Source: Terasakiella magnetica (GTDB lineage: Bacteria > Pseudomonadota > Alphaproteobacteria > Rhodospirillales > Magnetospirillaceae). From it: DNA of 64,000 nt. A model generated the notes under the pieces. It was not told the origin of the DNA. It saw nothing but the letters and a program-made list of their open reading frames with translations, and did not search any database. The stretch spans positions 1 through 64,000 of the forward strand of contig CACVCF010000035.1 in the NCBI GenBank assembly GCA_902729415.1, in the 5' to 3' direction. Made by a program: the position numbers and the translations under genes. Shown here piece by piece: positions 18,697 to 27,975 of the stretch; the first letter of the stretch is position 1; each line of letters begins with the position of its first letter.

Positions 18697-20571
18697 ATGT
18701 TTCACGTGAAACAGGCGGACGTGGTTGAGAGAGTGGATGTGGTGGTGGTGGGCGCCGGTCATGCCGGCTGCGAGGCCGCTGCCGCCTCGGCGCGGGTAGG
18801 GGCCAAGACCCTGCTGATCACCCAGCGGCTGGAGACCGTCGGCGAGATGTCGTGCAATCCGGCCATCGGCGGGTTGGCCAAGGGCCAGCTGGTGCGCGAG
18901 ATCGATGCTCTTGATGGGCTGATGGGCCGTGTCATCGATCGCGCCGGAATCCAGTTCCGCATCCTTAACCGCAGCAAGGGACCGGCAGTGCAGGGGCCGC
19001 GTGCCCAGGCCGACCGCAAGCTCTATCGCCACGCCATGCGCGCGGCGTTGGACGAGACCGTCAATCTGAGCTTGGTGGAAGCCTCGGTGGAGGATCTGAC
19101 CCTCCAAGCTGGCCGGGTTGCGGGGGTGGTGCTGGGTGATGGCCGTATCATTGCCTGCGGGGCGGTGGTCATCACCACCGGCACGTTTCTGCGTGGCCTG
19201 ATCCATCTGGGGGAAAACACCTGGCCCGCGGGACGGGTGGGCGATGCCCCCTCGGTGGGTCTGGCCTTGGCGCTGGCCCGGCTCGGCCTGCCGCTGGGGC
19301 GGTTGAAGACCGGCACCCCGGCCCGGCTTGACGGCCGCACCATCGATTGGGATGGCCTGGGGCGTCAAGAGGGTGACGACCCGCCGATACCGTTTTCCTT
19401 CCTTACCAATCGCATTACTACACCGCAGGTGGCCTGCGGCATCACCGCCACCACGCCCGAGACCCACGCCATCATCCGCGCCAATCTCGACCGTGCCCCC
19501 ATGTATTCCGGCCAGATCCAAAGCACCGGCCCGCGCTATTGCCCCAGCATCGAAGATAAGGTGGTGCGCTTTGCCGACCGCGAGCGCCATCAAATTTTCC
19601 TCGAACCCGAGGGTCTCGACGACGACACCGTCTATCCCAACGGTATTTCGACCTCGCTGCCCGAGGATGTCCAGCGGGCGATGATCGCCACCATTCCCGG
19701 GTTGGAGCGTTGCCGGATGATCCGCCCCGGCTATGCCATCGAATACGATTTCGTCGATCCCCGCGCCTTATCGCGGGCCTTGGAGATCCGGGCTGTTCCC
19801 GGCCTCTTTCTTGCCGGACAGATCAATGGCACTACCGGCTATGAAGAGGCAGCGGCCCAAGGTCTGTTGGCGGGAGTGAATGCGGCGCGTCAATGTGGCG
19901 GTGCGGCGCCACTGATCCTTGATCGTGCCGACGCTTATATGGGGGTGATGGCCGATGACCTGGTTACCCTGGGCACCAGCGAGCCCTACCGCATGTTCAC
20001 CTCACGGGCGGAATATCGTCTGGTGTTGCGTTCGGATAATGCTGATCTGCGGCTGACCCCTCGGGGGCTGGGCGTTGACTGCATTGGCAGCGAGCGGTCG
20101 ATCCGCTTTCGTAAAAAATCAGAAGCCATCGCCAACGGCCGGGCCATGCTTCATGGCCTAAGAGCCTCGCCCAATGTGCTGCGCCAAGCCGGGCTAGAGG
20201 TCAATCTTGACGGGGTGGTGCGCTCGGCCTGGGATTTGCTGTCTTATCCGCGGGTGGATCTGGCAAAGCTGGTGACGCTGTGGCCCGAACTGGCGGGGCT
20301 GTCGCCGGAGGTGGCGGGGCAATTGGAGATCGAAGGCAAGTATGCCGGCTATCTCGACCGTCAGGATGCCGATATCCGCGCCTATCGTCGGGAGGAAGGT
20401 CTGGTCATTCCCGCTGATCTCGATTACGACGGTATCGGTTCGCTATCCACCGAGGTGCGGCAAAAGCTGAAAGCAGCGCGACCCGAAACCCTGGCGGCGG
20501 CATCGCGCATTCCCGGCGTGACCCCGGCGGCGGTGACGGCCTTGCTGGGGCATGTGAAAAGAGCCACCTAG
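18697..20571 (+). CDS. mnmG: tRNA uridine-5-carboxymethylaminomethyl modification enzyme MnmG
   Basis: A 624-residue FAD enzyme, partner of MnmE. The FAD-binding loop [30 protein letters not shown] and the [25 protein letters not shown] region (shown split in the family) are present. The gene starts with ATG directly joined to a parS site, so its first residues MFHVKQ are dictated by the centromere sequence. The C-terminus is followed by a second parS. Confidence 0.97.
   Translation: MFHVKQADVVERVDVVVVGAGHAGCEAAAASARVGAKTLLITQRLETVGEMSCNPAIGGLAKGQLVREIDALDGLMGRVIDRAGIQFRILNRSKGPAVQGPRAQADRKLYRHAMRAALDETVNLSLVEASVEDLTLQAGRVAGVVLGDGRIIACGAVVITTGTFLRGLIHLGENTWPAGRVGDAPSVGLALALARLGLPLGRLKTGTPARLDGRTIDWDGLGRQEGDDPPIPFSFLTNRITTPQVACGITATTPETHAIIRANLDRAPMYSGQIQSTGPRYCPSIEDKVVRFADRERHQIFLEPEGLDDDTVYPNGISTSLPEDVQRAMIATIPGLERCRMIRPGYAIEYDFVDPRALSRALEIRAVPGLFLAGQINGTTGYEEAAAQGLLAGVNAARQCGGAAPLILDRADAYMGVMADDLVTLGTSEPYRMFTSRAEYRLVLRSDNADLRLTPRGLGVDCIGSERSIRFRKKSEAIANGRAMLHGLRASPNVLRQAGLEVNLDGVVRSAWDLLSYPRVDLAKLVTLWPELAGLSPEVAGQLEIEGKYAGYLDRQDADIRAYRREEGLVIPADLDYDGIGSLSTEVRQKLKAARPETLAAASRIPGVTPAAVTALLGHVKRAT
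18698..18713. other. parS: parS centromere site 1, inside the mnmG start
   Basis: TGTTTCACGTGAAACA, a perfect 16-base palindrome identical to the canonical ParB target. It begins at the second base of the mnmG start codon, so ParB bound here would cover the translation start region of mnmG and the end of the mnmE-mnmG gap. Confidence 0.95.
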
Positions 20572-20577
20572 ATTTTG

Positions 20578-20593
20578 TGTTTCACGTGAAACA
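20578..20593. other. parS: parS centromere site 2, between mnmG and rsmG
   Basis: Second perfect copy of TGTTTCACGTGAAACA, in the 45-base gap between mnmG and rsmG, 71 bases from site 3 centre to centre. Confidence 0.96.
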
Positions 20594-20616
20594 GACCCAA
20601 AATATCGGAGCGACTT

Positions 20617-21234
20617 GTGACCCCCGACGAGTTTCAGACAAAATCTGGTGTTTCACGTGAAACATTGGAGCGGTTGCAGGCTTATGCCGATCTGCTGGTC
20701 AAGTGGCAAGCCAAAATCAATCTGGTCGGTCCCGACACCGTGCCCGATCTGTGGTCGCGGCATTTCCTTGATTCCGCCCAATTGTTTTGCCTGATCCCGC
20801 CCCAGGCCCGGCGGCTGGTGGATCTGGGCAGCGGCGCCGGATTTCCTGGACTGGTGCTGGCGGTTCTGGGGGCGCCAGACGTGCATCTGGTGGAAAGTGA
20901 TGCCCGCAAATGCGCTTTTCTGCGCGAAGCCGCCCGGATCTGCGGTGTCACGGTTACGGTGATCAACAAGCGTATCGAGCAGGTGGCGCCTTTGGCGGCT
21001 GATGTGGTGACCGCCCGCGCTTTGGCGCCGTTATCCAAATTGCTCGATTGGGCGGCGCCCCATCTTGCACCGGATGCGGAATGTCTGTTCCTGAAGGGCA
21101 GGGGGGCGGAAGACGAATTGACCGCAAGTGCGAAAGAATGGAATATCACGGTCCGTCGGGTTCCGTCCCAGACCGAGCCTGGGGCCTTTGTCCTTCATCT
21201 TCGAGAGGTAAGCCGTGGCCAAGCCCAGCACTAG
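20617..21234 (+). CDS. rsmG: 16S rRNA (guanine527-N7)-methyltransferase RsmG
   Basis: A 205-residue SAM-dependent methyltransferase of the small ribosomal subunit. The SAM-binding loop VDLGSGAGFPGL is clear. The start is GTG at 20617. Residues 11-15 (VSRET) are encoded by the third parS site, as in many bacteria where gidB precedes parAB. Its end overlaps the start of parA by 20 bases. Confidence 0.96.
   Translation: MTPDEFQTKSGVSRETLERLQAYADLLVKWQAKINLVGPDTVPDLWSRHFLDSAQLFCLIPPQARRLVDLGSGAGFPGLVLAVLGAPDVHLVESDARKCAFLREAARICGVTVTVINKRIEQVAPLAADVVTARALAPLSKLLDWAAPHLAPDAECLFLKGRGAEDELTASAKEWNITVRRVPSQTEPGAFVLHLREVSRGQAQH
20649..20664. other. parS: parS centromere site 3, inside rsmG
   Basis: Third perfect copy of TGTTTCACGTGAAACA, in the coding sequence of rsmG near its start, where it specifies VSRET. 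Confidence 0.96.
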
Positions 21235-22027
21235 CAGCGCCCCCACGAAGGCCGGCCGCGTCATCGCGGTGGCCAATCAGAAGGGTGGCGTCGGCAAAAC
21301 CACCACGGCGATCAATCTGGCGACCGCCATCGCCGCCACCCGCCAAAGCGTGCTGATCATCGATCTCGATCCCCAAGGCAATGCCAGCACCGGGCTGGGC
21401 ATCGACCGCAATGCCCGCGAGGTCAATTCCTATCACGTGCTGATCGGCGAGGCGTCCCTGGCCGAGGCGGTGATCGCCACCGATATTCCCGGCCTCGACC
21501 TGATTCCGTCAGGGGTCGATTTGTCGGGTGCCGAGATCGAGCTGGTGGAGTTTGAACGGCGCGAGCACCGCCTGCGCGAATCCCTGGCCGGCAGTCTGGA
21601 CGCTTATGACTATGTTCTGATCGACTGCCCGCCGTCCTTGAACCTGCTGACGCTGAATGCCCTGGTGGCGGCCCATTCGGTGATGGTGCCGCTGCAATGC
21701 GAGTTTTTCGCCCTGGAAGGCATCAGCCATCTGGTCAAGACCATCGAGCGGGTGCGCCAGGCGTTCAATCCCACTCTTGATCTCCAGGGCATCATCCTGA
21801 CCATGTTCGACAAGCGCAACAACCTGTCGGATCAAGTCGCCGCCGATGTGCGCGACTTCTTCGGCGACAAGGTCTACAAGACGGTGATTCCGCGCAATGT
21901 CCGGGTGTCCGAGGCCCCCAGCCACGGCAAGCCGGTACTGCTTTATGATATGAAATGCTCGGGCTCCGAGGCCTATATCCATCTGGCTTCGGAAGTCTTG
22001 AAACGCGAGCGTGAACTGAGGGCGTAA
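21215..22027 (+). CDS. parA: Chromosome-partitioning ATPase ParA
   Basis: A 270-residue deviant Walker-type ATPase. Walker A' is KGGVGKTTTAINLATA, followed by IIDLDPQGNASTGLG and LIDCPPSLNLLTLNAL. It forms a nucleoid-bound gradient that moves the ParB-parS complex. Start is GTG at 21215, overlapping rsmG. Directly followed by parB with four bases between. Confidence 0.97.
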   Translation: MAKPSTSSAPTKAGRVIAVANQKGGVGKTTTAINLATAIAATRQSVLIIDLDPQGNASTGLGIDRNAREVNSYHVLIGEASLAEAVIATDIPGLDLIPSGVDLSGAEIELVEFERREHRLRESLAGSLDAYDYVLIDCPPSLNLLTLNALVAAHSVMVPLQCEFFALEGISHLVKTIERVRQAFNPTLDLQGIILTMFDKRNNLSDQVAADVRDFFGDKVYKTVIPRNVRVSEAPSHGKPVLLYDMKCSGSEAYIHLASEVLKRERELRA

Positions 22028-22031
22028 AACA

Positions 22032-22973
22032 GTGGCCGAAGAAAAGAAAAAGGGCCTGGGGCGCGGTCTGTCCGCCCTCTTGGGCGATCATGCGGCGTCC
22101 GCAATCGCGGCGGTGACCTCGGCGGCGGCGGCGGGGCCGGAAGGGGCTGCGGCCATCAAGGGGCTTCGCATCCTGGCGGTGGGGCAGTTGCAGCCAGGCA
22201 AATTCCAGCCGCGCCGCAGCTTCGACGAGGAGCGCATCGCCGATCTGGTCGACTCGGTGCGTGAAAAGGGGATTCTCCAGCCGCTTCTGGTGCGGCCCTT
22301 GCCGGGGCAGACCGAGCGCTTCGAGATCATTGCCGGTGAACGCCGATGGCGGGCGGCCCAAGGGGCCAAGCTGCACGAAGTTCCGGTGATTGTCCGCGAC
22401 CTGTCCGACCGCGAGGCCCTGGAAGTCGCCTTGGTGGAAAACCTCCAGCGTCAGGATCTGTCGCCGCTGGAAGAAGCCGACGGCTATCGCCGCCTGATGG
22501 ACGACTTCTCCCATACTCAGGAAGAGCTGGCCAAGGCGGTGGGCAAAAGCCGCAGCCACGTCGCCAACATGATCCGGCTGTTGGCGCTGCCCGACCCGGT
22601 CAAGATGATGCTGGAGCGGGGCGAGATTACCGCGGGCCACGCCCGTGCGCTACTGACGGCGGCTGACCCGCTGCGCCTGTCCAAGGACGTGGTCGCCCGC
22701 GCCCTCAATGTCCGCCAGACCGAAAAGCTGGTCAATGACGAGGGCAAGGCCAAACCCACCAGCGGCGGTCGTCCCGCCAATGTGGGTAAGGACACCGATA
22801 CTCTGGCGCTGGAACGGGATCTGACCAGTATGCTGGGGGTCAAGGTGGCGATCCGCTCGCTGGGCAAGGGCGGGGAATTGGTGATCACCTATGGCTCGCT
22901 CGAACAGCTGGACGACATCCTGGCGCGGCTGTCAGCCGCGCCGGCCGCGCGCGAGGATCTCGACAGGGTCTGA
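22032..22973 (+). CDS. parB: Chromosome-partitioning CTPase ParB
   Basis: A 313-residue parS-binding protein. The N-terminal CTPase/ParB-box region carries the GERRWRAA motif and ALVENLQRQDLSPLEEA; the helix-turn-helix is about TQEELAKAVGKSRSHVANMI; the C-terminal 40 residues form the dimerisation part. Start is GTG at 22032. With three perfect parS sites 1.4-3.3 kb upstream, this is the chromosomal segregation system. Confidence 0.97.
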   Translation: MAEEKKKGLGRGLSALLGDHAASAIAAVTSAAAAGPEGAAAIKGLRILAVGQLQPGKFQPRRSFDEERIADLVDSVREKGILQPLLVRPLPGQTERFEIIAGERRWRAAQGAKLHEVPVIVRDLSDREALEVALVENLQRQDLSPLEEADGYRRLMDDFSHTQEELAKAVGKSRSHVANMIRLLALPDPVKMMLERGEITAGHARALLTAADPLRLSKDVVARALNVRQTEKLVNDEGKAKPTSGGRPANVGKDTDTLALERDLTSMLGVKVAIRSLGKGGELVITYGSLEQLDDILARLSAAPAAREDLDRV

Positions 22974-23055
22974 TTCCCATCTATCACCGGACGATTCGCT
23001 TGGGTAGTATGAGGATGCGGCCTCAGAAGAGGCCGGTCACGTGGGGAGGCGCGCG

Positions 23056-23418
23056 ATGACGGAAACTTTGTCGGACGAGGGTGGCCCTCTGGACACCCTG
23101 CTGTCCAATTTGCCTGAAGATGTGATCGAGTCCTTTACCCCCGAACAGCGGGCGGCGCTGTGGAATGCGGCCAAGCCGGTCAGCTGGCGTAAGCATCCCA
23201 TCAATATCCGCATTACCTTTCCTTTCGTTGGGGGACGGTATTTCGTCACCATCGTCGGCGGCTTCGAGCGTCGCGCCCTCGACCGGATCGACCGCGACCG
23301 CCGGATGCACCCGTTGCGGACGGCGGGGAACGTCTTGTTCATGCTGGGGGTGGGGGGGGCCTTCTATATGGCCGCTGTCGTCGGTATGTTCGTTTTTTCC
23401 AACCTGATCGAGTTTTAG
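23056..23418 (+). CDS. Hypothetical membrane protein
   Basis: A 120-residue protein of unknown family. The N-terminal 80 residues are soluble (LPEDVIESFTPEQRAALWNA, then KHPINIRITFPFVGGRYF); one membrane helix lies near the C-terminus (TAGNVLFMLGVGGAFYMAAVV). The ATG at 23056 is preferred over the GTG at 23041 because GGGGAGG lies just upstream. It precedes ychJ by six bases, so the two are probably co-transcribed. Confidence 0.75.
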   Translation: MTETLSDEGGPLDTLLSNLPEDVIESFTPEQRAALWNAAKPVSWRKHPINIRITFPFVGGRYFVTIVGGFERRALDRIDRDRRMHPLRTAGNVLFMLGVGGAFYMAAVVGMFVFSNLIEF

Positions 23419-23424
23419 CCCATT

Positions 23425-23916
23425 ATGACCACTTGTCCTTGCGGTTCGGGGCAGTCCTACACTGCCTGTTGCGAGCCTTTCATCACCGGCGCCGCCTTTG
23501 CTCCCACACCGGAAGCATTGATGCGCTCCCGCTATACGGCTTTTACCGTGGCGGCTATCGATTATCTCGAACAGACCCTGGCTCCGGATCAACGTCATGA
23601 CTTCCAGAAGGTCGAGACCGAGAAATGGGCCAAGGACTCCCATTGGCTGGGGCTGGATATTCACTCCACCAGCGGCGGCGGTCCCGAGGATGCGGAAGGC
23701 ACGGTGGATTTCACCGCTCGTTTCCGTCTCAATAACCGTGCCGAGGCGCACCGTGAGCTGTCGGTGTTTCGGCGTGAGGAGGGGCGCTGGTATTACGTTG
23801 ATGGCCAAATTGGCGGAGCCAAGCCGGAACAGCGCCGGGTGGCGGTCAAGGCCGGACGCAATGACCCATGCCCGTGTGGGTCAGGCAAAAAATACAAGAA
23901 GTGCTGCGGCGCTTGA
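23425..23916 (+). CDS. ychJ: YchJ-family protein with two SEC-C zinc motifs
   Basis: A 163-residue protein with an N-terminal SEC-C motif ([13 protein letters not shown]) and a C-terminal one ([13 protein letters not shown]), separated by an NTF2-like YchJ middle domain. SEC-C motifs bind zinc and contact SecA or ribosome-associated partners in other proteins; the exact role of YchJ is unknown. A clear intrinsic terminator follows. Confidence 0.92.
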   Translation: MTTCPCGSGQSYTACCEPFITGAAFAPTPEALMRSRYTAFTVAAIDYLEQTLAPDQRHDFQKVETEKWAKDSHWLGLDIHSTSGGGPEDAEGTVDFTARFRLNNRAEAHRELSVFRREEGRWYYVDGQIGGAKPEQRRVAVKAGRNDPCPCGSGKKYKKCCGA

Positions 23917-23927
23917 ATCCAAAGTGG

Positions 23928-23963
23928 CCCGTCTTTGAGGCGATTGTGTCAAAGACGGGTTTC
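23928..23963 (+). terminator. Intrinsic terminator after ychJ
   Basis: A perfect 11-base inverted repeat CCCGTCTTTGA / TCAAAGACGGG with a ten-base loop, followed by TTTC. It begins 12 bases after the ychJ stop and separates it from the convergent DUF1275 gene. Confidence 0.75.
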
Positions 23964-24061
23964 GAAACAGGGCGCAGGCGAACTCAGAACCTCTGCAAAG
24001 GGGGGGGATAGGGGGTATCCGGAGTTACCGGCGTTCACCCGCATCGGCACCCGGCTTTTAT

Positions 24062-24853
24062 CTAGAGTTTGTCGCGCCGTTCGTGAAGACGATGCCGTTT
24101 CAACACCCGTGTTCGCGTCCGAACATCATCCACCAGGGGAACCAAGGCCAGCAGGACCAGAAAGACAGCCAGCGGAATGGTGGCGGAGTAGCCGATATAC
24201 TTGAAGCCAAGTGCACCCGCAGTACCGCCGCAGAAAAACGAAATCAGCAGTGAGACCAGTAATTTAAGCCGGGCCTTGTTAGGACGAACCGGCTTGTAGC
24301 GCTGCGATTCCTCCTGTGAATTGATATAAAAGATCTTGCCGAGTTCGATGCCGATATCGGTGATGATGCCGGTCATGTGCGTCGTGCGGATTTCCGAGTT
24401 GGAAATCTTGCTGATGATGGCGTTTTGCAATCCCATGATAAAGCAAAGCAGCATCACCGTAACCGGCAGGATCGCGGTTTGATGCATTTCCAGATAGCCG
24501 CCCATCAGCCCGAAGCACAGCAGTAGCATTGCCTCCCACAATAGAGGATAGGCATAGCGGCTGTGCATACGGTGATGCCGTCCCCAGTTTATCAGGATTG
24601 CCGAATAGGCCGCTCCGGCAACAAAGGCGACAACGGCTCCCAATCCAGCCACGACCGCAGCAAGGCGGCTGGTCGCCAGATTGTCGGTCAATGCCGACAC
24701 GATTCCGGTCATGTGGGAGGTATACTGGCCGACCGCCAGAAATCCTCCGGCATTGACGGCACCGGCAATGAAGGTCAAAGACAGCCCAAGATGGTGATTT
24801 GCGGCCGATGTACGCCGATCACCCGATAATTTACGAAGGTAGAAAATCGGCAT
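24062..24853 (-). CDS. DUF1275 (YoaK-family) membrane protein
   Basis: A 263-residue protein with about six membrane segments. LTFIAGAVNAGGFLAVGQYTSHMTG and the second repeat-like FIMGLQNAIISKISNSEIRTTHMTG are typical for the YoaK/DUF1275 family. The function of the family is not established; transport is assumed. The start at 24853 lacks a strong ribosome site. Its codon and base composition look slightly less GC-rich than its neighbours. Confidence 0.85.
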   Translation of the reverse strand: MPIFYLRKLSGDRRTSAANHHLGLSLTFIAGAVNAGGFLAVGQYTSHMTGIVSALTDNLATSRLAAVVAGLGAVVAFVAGAAYSAILINWGRHHRMHSRYAYPLLWEAMLLLCFGLMGGYLEMHQTAILPVTVMLLCFIMGLQNAIISKISNSEIRTTHMTGIITDIGIELGKIFYINSQEESQRYKPVRPNKARLKLLVSLLISFFCGGTAGALGFKYIGYSATIPLAVFLVLLALVPLVDDVRTRTRVLKRHRLHERRDKL

Positions 24854-25060
24854 GAATCACCGGGCGGGACGGGTACTATTGCGCCGCAGCATAGCCAATC
24901 CCTGGACGGGAGGAAAGCACGGTTAACCCGTGTCGAGAGGGGGATGGCATGGGCTCTCTGGCCATGCCACGCGGAAATGCTGGTATGCGGCGGGGGGAGG
25001 TGACATTGTGCCTCCAATTTTCACGCCGCCTCGGCGGGGGTCAAGGAGTATGGAGACTCT

Positions 25061-25462
25061 ATGCAAAAAGTTGATAAGCAGAACAAGAACAAGGCCGTAG
25101 CTGGTTTCGGCGATCGCATCAATGCCGCCACCGCCGCCAAGAAAGCCATGCTAGAGAAGTGGCAGGCTAATAAAATCGACGTCAACGACCCGGTCTATAT
25201 CGAACAGCAGGCCGTCCGTGCCGCCGCCGCCGCCGCTCGCGCTGAGCGTGAGGCTCAGCGCAAGGCGGAAAAGCTTGCCGCCAAGGAACAGGCCATTGCC
25301 GACCGCAAAGCGGCGCAAGAGGCTGCCGCTGCCCAGGCCATCGCCGATCAGGCCGCCAAGGAGGCCGCCAAGGTCGAGGCTGCCGCAGCCTTGATCGCCA
25401 AGGAAGCTGAACGCAAAGCCGCCCGCGATGCCCGCTATGCCGCTCGCAAGGCCCGCAAGTAA
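25061..25462 (+). CDS. Ala/Lys/Glu-rich coiled-coil protein, DUF6481-like
   Basis: A 133-residue, highly helical protein. After an N-terminal part (KNKAVAGFGDRINAATAAKK) it consists almost only of Ala, Lys, Glu, Arg and Gln (for example AEREAQRKAEKLAAKEQA), so a long single helix or coiled coil is expected. It resembles the small DUF6481 family of alphaproteobacteria, whose role is unknown. The ATG is preceded by CAAGGAGTATGGAGA. The 207-base leader gap before it includes a GGCATGG/CCATGCC hairpin (24946-24968). Confidence 0.72.
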   Translation: MQKVDKQNKNKAVAGFGDRINAATAAKKAMLEKWQANKIDVNDPVYIEQQAVRAAAAAARAEREAQRKAEKLAAKEQAIADRKAAQEAAAAQAIADQAAKEAAKVEAAAALIAKEAERKAARDARYAARKARK

Positions 25463-25507
25463 TCTATCAGACCGGCGAGCCATCGGAGTGACTCGCCTTA
25501 CTTGCCT

Positions 25508-25523
25508 TCAGGCGCCGGGCGGG
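25508..25523. repeat. Partial copy of the 36-bp repeat
   Basis: Sixteen bases match the start of the 36-bp repeat seen twice near mltA (2597 and 2705). It lies seven bases after the stop of the minus-strand cyclase gene, in the same relation to the gene as the copy after mltA. The hairpin half is missing here. Confidence 0.5.
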
Positions 25524-25530
25524 GACAAGA

Positions 25531-27189
25531 TCATGGCTGAGCCGGAACTGAATCCAGGGCGTAACAGCCCACCGGCTCGACCCGACCTTTGACCGGCACC
25601 TGACGCAAGCTGCCAGGCGCTAGAACCAAGCCTCCCGCTTCGGCGGCGGCATGGGATAGCACCAGCAGGCAATCGTAATCCTTGGTGAGGCTTTCCAACC
25701 GGGCGGCAGTATTGACCGTGTCGCCGATGGCACTGACGATCTGCGAGCCCGGCGGTCCCATGGCGCCGACAATGGCTTCGCCGAAATGAATGCCGATCCC
25801 CATGCGCAACGGTGTGGTCAGCTCTAATGCCAAGTCATGGTTGAGCTGGTCCATCCCCGCGATCATGGCGCGGACGCCGTTTAAGGCAGCAGCGACGGAT
25901 TCGGCGGGATCGTTGCTGTCGAGACCATAAAGCGCCATCAGCCCGTCACCGGTGAAGTTGGAATAATGTCCGCCGGTCGAAATCAAGGCCTTGGTCATCT
26001 GTAAGAAAAAGCGATTGAGGATGAACAGCACGTCAAAGGGCAGCTTGGCCTCGCCCAAGGTGGTCGAGCCACGCAGATCGATGAACACCACCACCACATA
26101 GCGCTCGCGCCCTTCCAATCCGCCATGCAGCTTACCATCAGCGGCGCTGGCATCGGCGGGCAGCAAAGCCAGGATGCTGACATCGGCCACGGGGCGCACC
26201 TGACAAGCCAGCCGCACATCGTCTGGGGCTTCGATCCGGGTCAGGGCCGCGGCCTCCAAAGGTCCGGGAGGCGGTAGATCGGATGCCCCCGCCTGAATGC
26301 GGACTCGGCACGTGGTGCAGCGGGCCTTACCGCCGCAGACGGCGGCATGGGCAATGTGGTGATCGCGCAACGTCTCCAAGATGGTGGCGCCCGGCATCAC
26401 CCGCAGAACACGGCCCGAGGAATGGGTCAGCATCGGACGCCGTCCCGCCTGCCAGTACCGGCCTTGCCGCGCCAGGAAGGGCAGCAGGATCAGCCCACCG
26501 TGAATGGCCATGCCCAAGAGCATGAGGCGGATAATGGCGGCGGAACTGTCTTCGCTGATCCTGGCCTCGGCCAGAACGTCGTGGACCCATTGAGGATCGG
26601 CGGCAGCCCGGATTACTTGATTGCCCGCTGTGACCCAGCCCGCCACTGCCAAGGTGGGAATGACCACCGCGACCGCCAGCAGCCAGGACCGCAATCGCGC
26701 GTAGGCACGCTTGCCCTCCAGGCGCAAATGGAGGCCAACGCAGGCATGGCCCCAGACCACGCCGACTAAAATCGCCTGGACCACTCCCTTCCAAGGGCTC
26801 AGAACCCATTGGGACAGCAGCACCGAAGGATAGCCGGGCCGTAACCCCAGGATCTCTTCGCCCAGCCGGGTGCCGCTGAGATGCACCATCATCAGCACGG
26901 GGATCAGAAGGCCCAGTCCCAATTGCCAGCCCTCGGCAGCCGAAAGGCGCAGCGTGCGGCGTAAATAGACCGACCAAAGGGCATTGCCGTAATGGGTCAG
27001 ACCCGCCCCCAACAGCAAGCCGGTTCCGATCGGCCCTTCCCAGGGCTCCATCAGAGTTTCGTGACCAAAGATTGCTGCGTCCAGGGACACCAAGGCCAAG
27101 GCGTGATTGGCAAGGTGGCAGGTGACGAATCCGAAGATTACCAGTGCGCTGGACAGGCGCAGATCGGCCCGGATCCCCTGTAAAATCAT
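25531..27189 (-). CDS. Membrane adenylate/guanylate cyclase with SDH-like anchor and [2Fe-2S] domain
   Basis: A 552-residue fusion. Residues about 1-250 form six hydrophobic segments with several His residues placed within or next to helices (FVTCHLANHALALV, LTHYGNALW, MMVHLSGTRLG, VVWGHACVGLHLRL), resembling the di-haem anchor of succinate dehydrogenases. Residues about 265-345 are a [2Fe-2S] ferredoxin domain with CGGKARCTTCRV and a fourth Cys in LACQV. Residues about 360-545 are a class III cyclase catalytic domain: FIDLRGSTTLGEAK and GDGLMALYG supply the two metal Asp residues, and IGDTVNTAARLESL the transition-state region. The S. meliloti cyclase CyaC has a comparable di-haem anchor, so control by electron state of the membrane is the likely role. 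The usual adenine-specifying Lys before the second Asp appears as Asn (NFTGDG), so the nucleotide choice is uncertain. Confidence 0.88.
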   Translation of the reverse strand: MILQGIRADLRLSSALVIFGFVTCHLANHALALVSLDAAIFGHETLMEPWEGPIGTGLLLGAGLTHYGNALWSVYLRRTLRLSAAEGWQLGLGLLIPVLMMVHLSGTRLGEEILGLRPGYPSVLLSQWVLSPWKGVVQAILVGVVWGHACVGLHLRLEGKRAYARLRSWLLAVAVVIPTLAVAGWVTAGNQVIRAAADPQWVHDVLAEARISEDSSAAIIRLMLLGMAIHGGLILLPFLARQGRYWQAGRRPMLTHSSGRVLRVMPGATILETLRDHHIAHAAVCGGKARCTTCRVRIQAGASDLPPPGPLEAAALTRIEAPDDVRLACQVRPVADVSILALLPADASAADGKLHGGLEGRERYVVVVFIDLRGSTTLGEAKLPFDVLFILNRFFLQMTKALISTGGHYSNFTGDGLMALYGLDSNDPAESVAAALNGVRAMIAGMDQLNHDLALELTTPLRMGIGIHFGEAIVGAMGPPGSQIVSAIGDTVNTAARLESLTKDYDCLLVLSHAAAEAGGLVLAPGSLRQVPVKGRVEPVGCYALDSVPAQP

Positions 27190-27254
27190 ACCAGCCTCTT
27201 ACACCACCATTATTTCGGGGCATCATCGGCCCTGGTGGCGTCTTCAGGCAAATT

Positions 27255-27458
27255 TTATTCCCAAATATTCCAAACAATGCTGAAGGCGTGAGACGCCGAC
27301 ACTTTGGGATCGGCCTCGATAATCGCCTGAACGGCGCGTGCCATGGCCGTGGGGCTGCTTTCACCACACTTCTGGGATGTTTTTAGGGCGGCTAGAACCA
27401 GTTCACGATAAGGGTGGGGTTTGACCCGTGGTTCCATGACAGATGATGTTCCGTTCAT
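27255..27458 (-). CDS. Hypothetical small protein
   Basis: A 67-residue protein, not recognised. Sequence includes YRELVLAALKTSQKCGES and ends FSIVWNIWE. The ribosome site is weak; a start at the internal ATG (27437) is also possible. It lies between the cyclase and a small winged-helix-like gene, on the same strand, in a less GC-rich patch. It may be a real short gene or a chance frame. Confidence 0.4.
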   Translation of the reverse strand: MNGTSSVMEPRVKPHPYRELVLAALKTSQKCGESSPTAMARAVQAIIEADPKVSASHAFSIVWNIWE

Positions 27459-27512
27459 AACGCATCCGAGAAAGAGACCAAATTCAGTGGTTAAGTGGCT
27501 GAATAGGCAAAA

Positions 27513-27866
27513 TTACTTGTGACACGGCCTGGCGCTACAATTGTGGGCACAGCCAAGCCGCTCCGTGATGGAAACGGCCAAGACAATTCCTTCATCGGTG
27601 AGTTTTAGAAACAGGCTATTGCCCATTCTTGTGGCCTCAACAACCTTACTAGTTGAAAAATGACGAACACGTCGGGTTGCTGTAGCCTTGCTGATGCCAG
27701 TAACTTCAATGACTGACGCAATATTTATAGTATCGTTGTGCAAGTAAAAGCCATAAAGAGCGATAAGGATCATTAGGTCAGTGAAATCTCTGACGGGATC
27801 CTGCTTCCACTTACTTAAATATGCAATATTAAGAAGCGGACATGTCTCACTAATACCGGTTCTCAT
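27513..27866 (-). CDS. Small winged-helix-like DNA-binding protein
   Basis: A 117-residue protein. The middle, IASVIEVTGISKATATRRVRHF, fits a helix-turn-helix with the recognition helix at ISKATATRRV, followed by a beta-wing-like GNSLFLKLTDEGIVLA as in MarR-type proteins. Three Cys and a His at the very end (CAHNCSARPCHK) could bind metal. It is less GC-rich than the core genes around it, which suggests later acquisition. A palindromic candidate operator lies 75 bases upstream (27941). Confidence 0.6.
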   Translation of the reverse strand: MRTGISETCPLLNIAYLSKWKQDPVRDFTDLMILIALYGFYLHNDTINIASVIEVTGISKATATRRVRHFSTSKVVEATRMGNSLFLKLTDEGIVLAVSITERLGCAHNCSARPCHK

Positions 27867-27940
27867 AACGTGTTACGCTCTCACAGCTGGCTCTTTCAAC
27901 CATAGTTTGACAATTAAACCATTTGATTCAATAGCGCATT

Positions 27941-27975
27941 GTTTCATCATGAAACTTGATGAGCAGGTATGAAAC
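27941..27975. promoter_or_regulatory. Candidate operator: GTTTCAT-C-ATGAAAC plus a third half-site
   Basis: A perfect seven-base inverted repeat with one central base (27941-27955), followed by a further direct copy of ATGAAAC at 27969-27975, exactly 20 bases (about two helix turns) after the right arm. The 274-base gap from 27867 to 28140 contains nothing else I can name. It could serve the winged-helix gene to its left or the transporter to its right. Confidence 0.45.
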
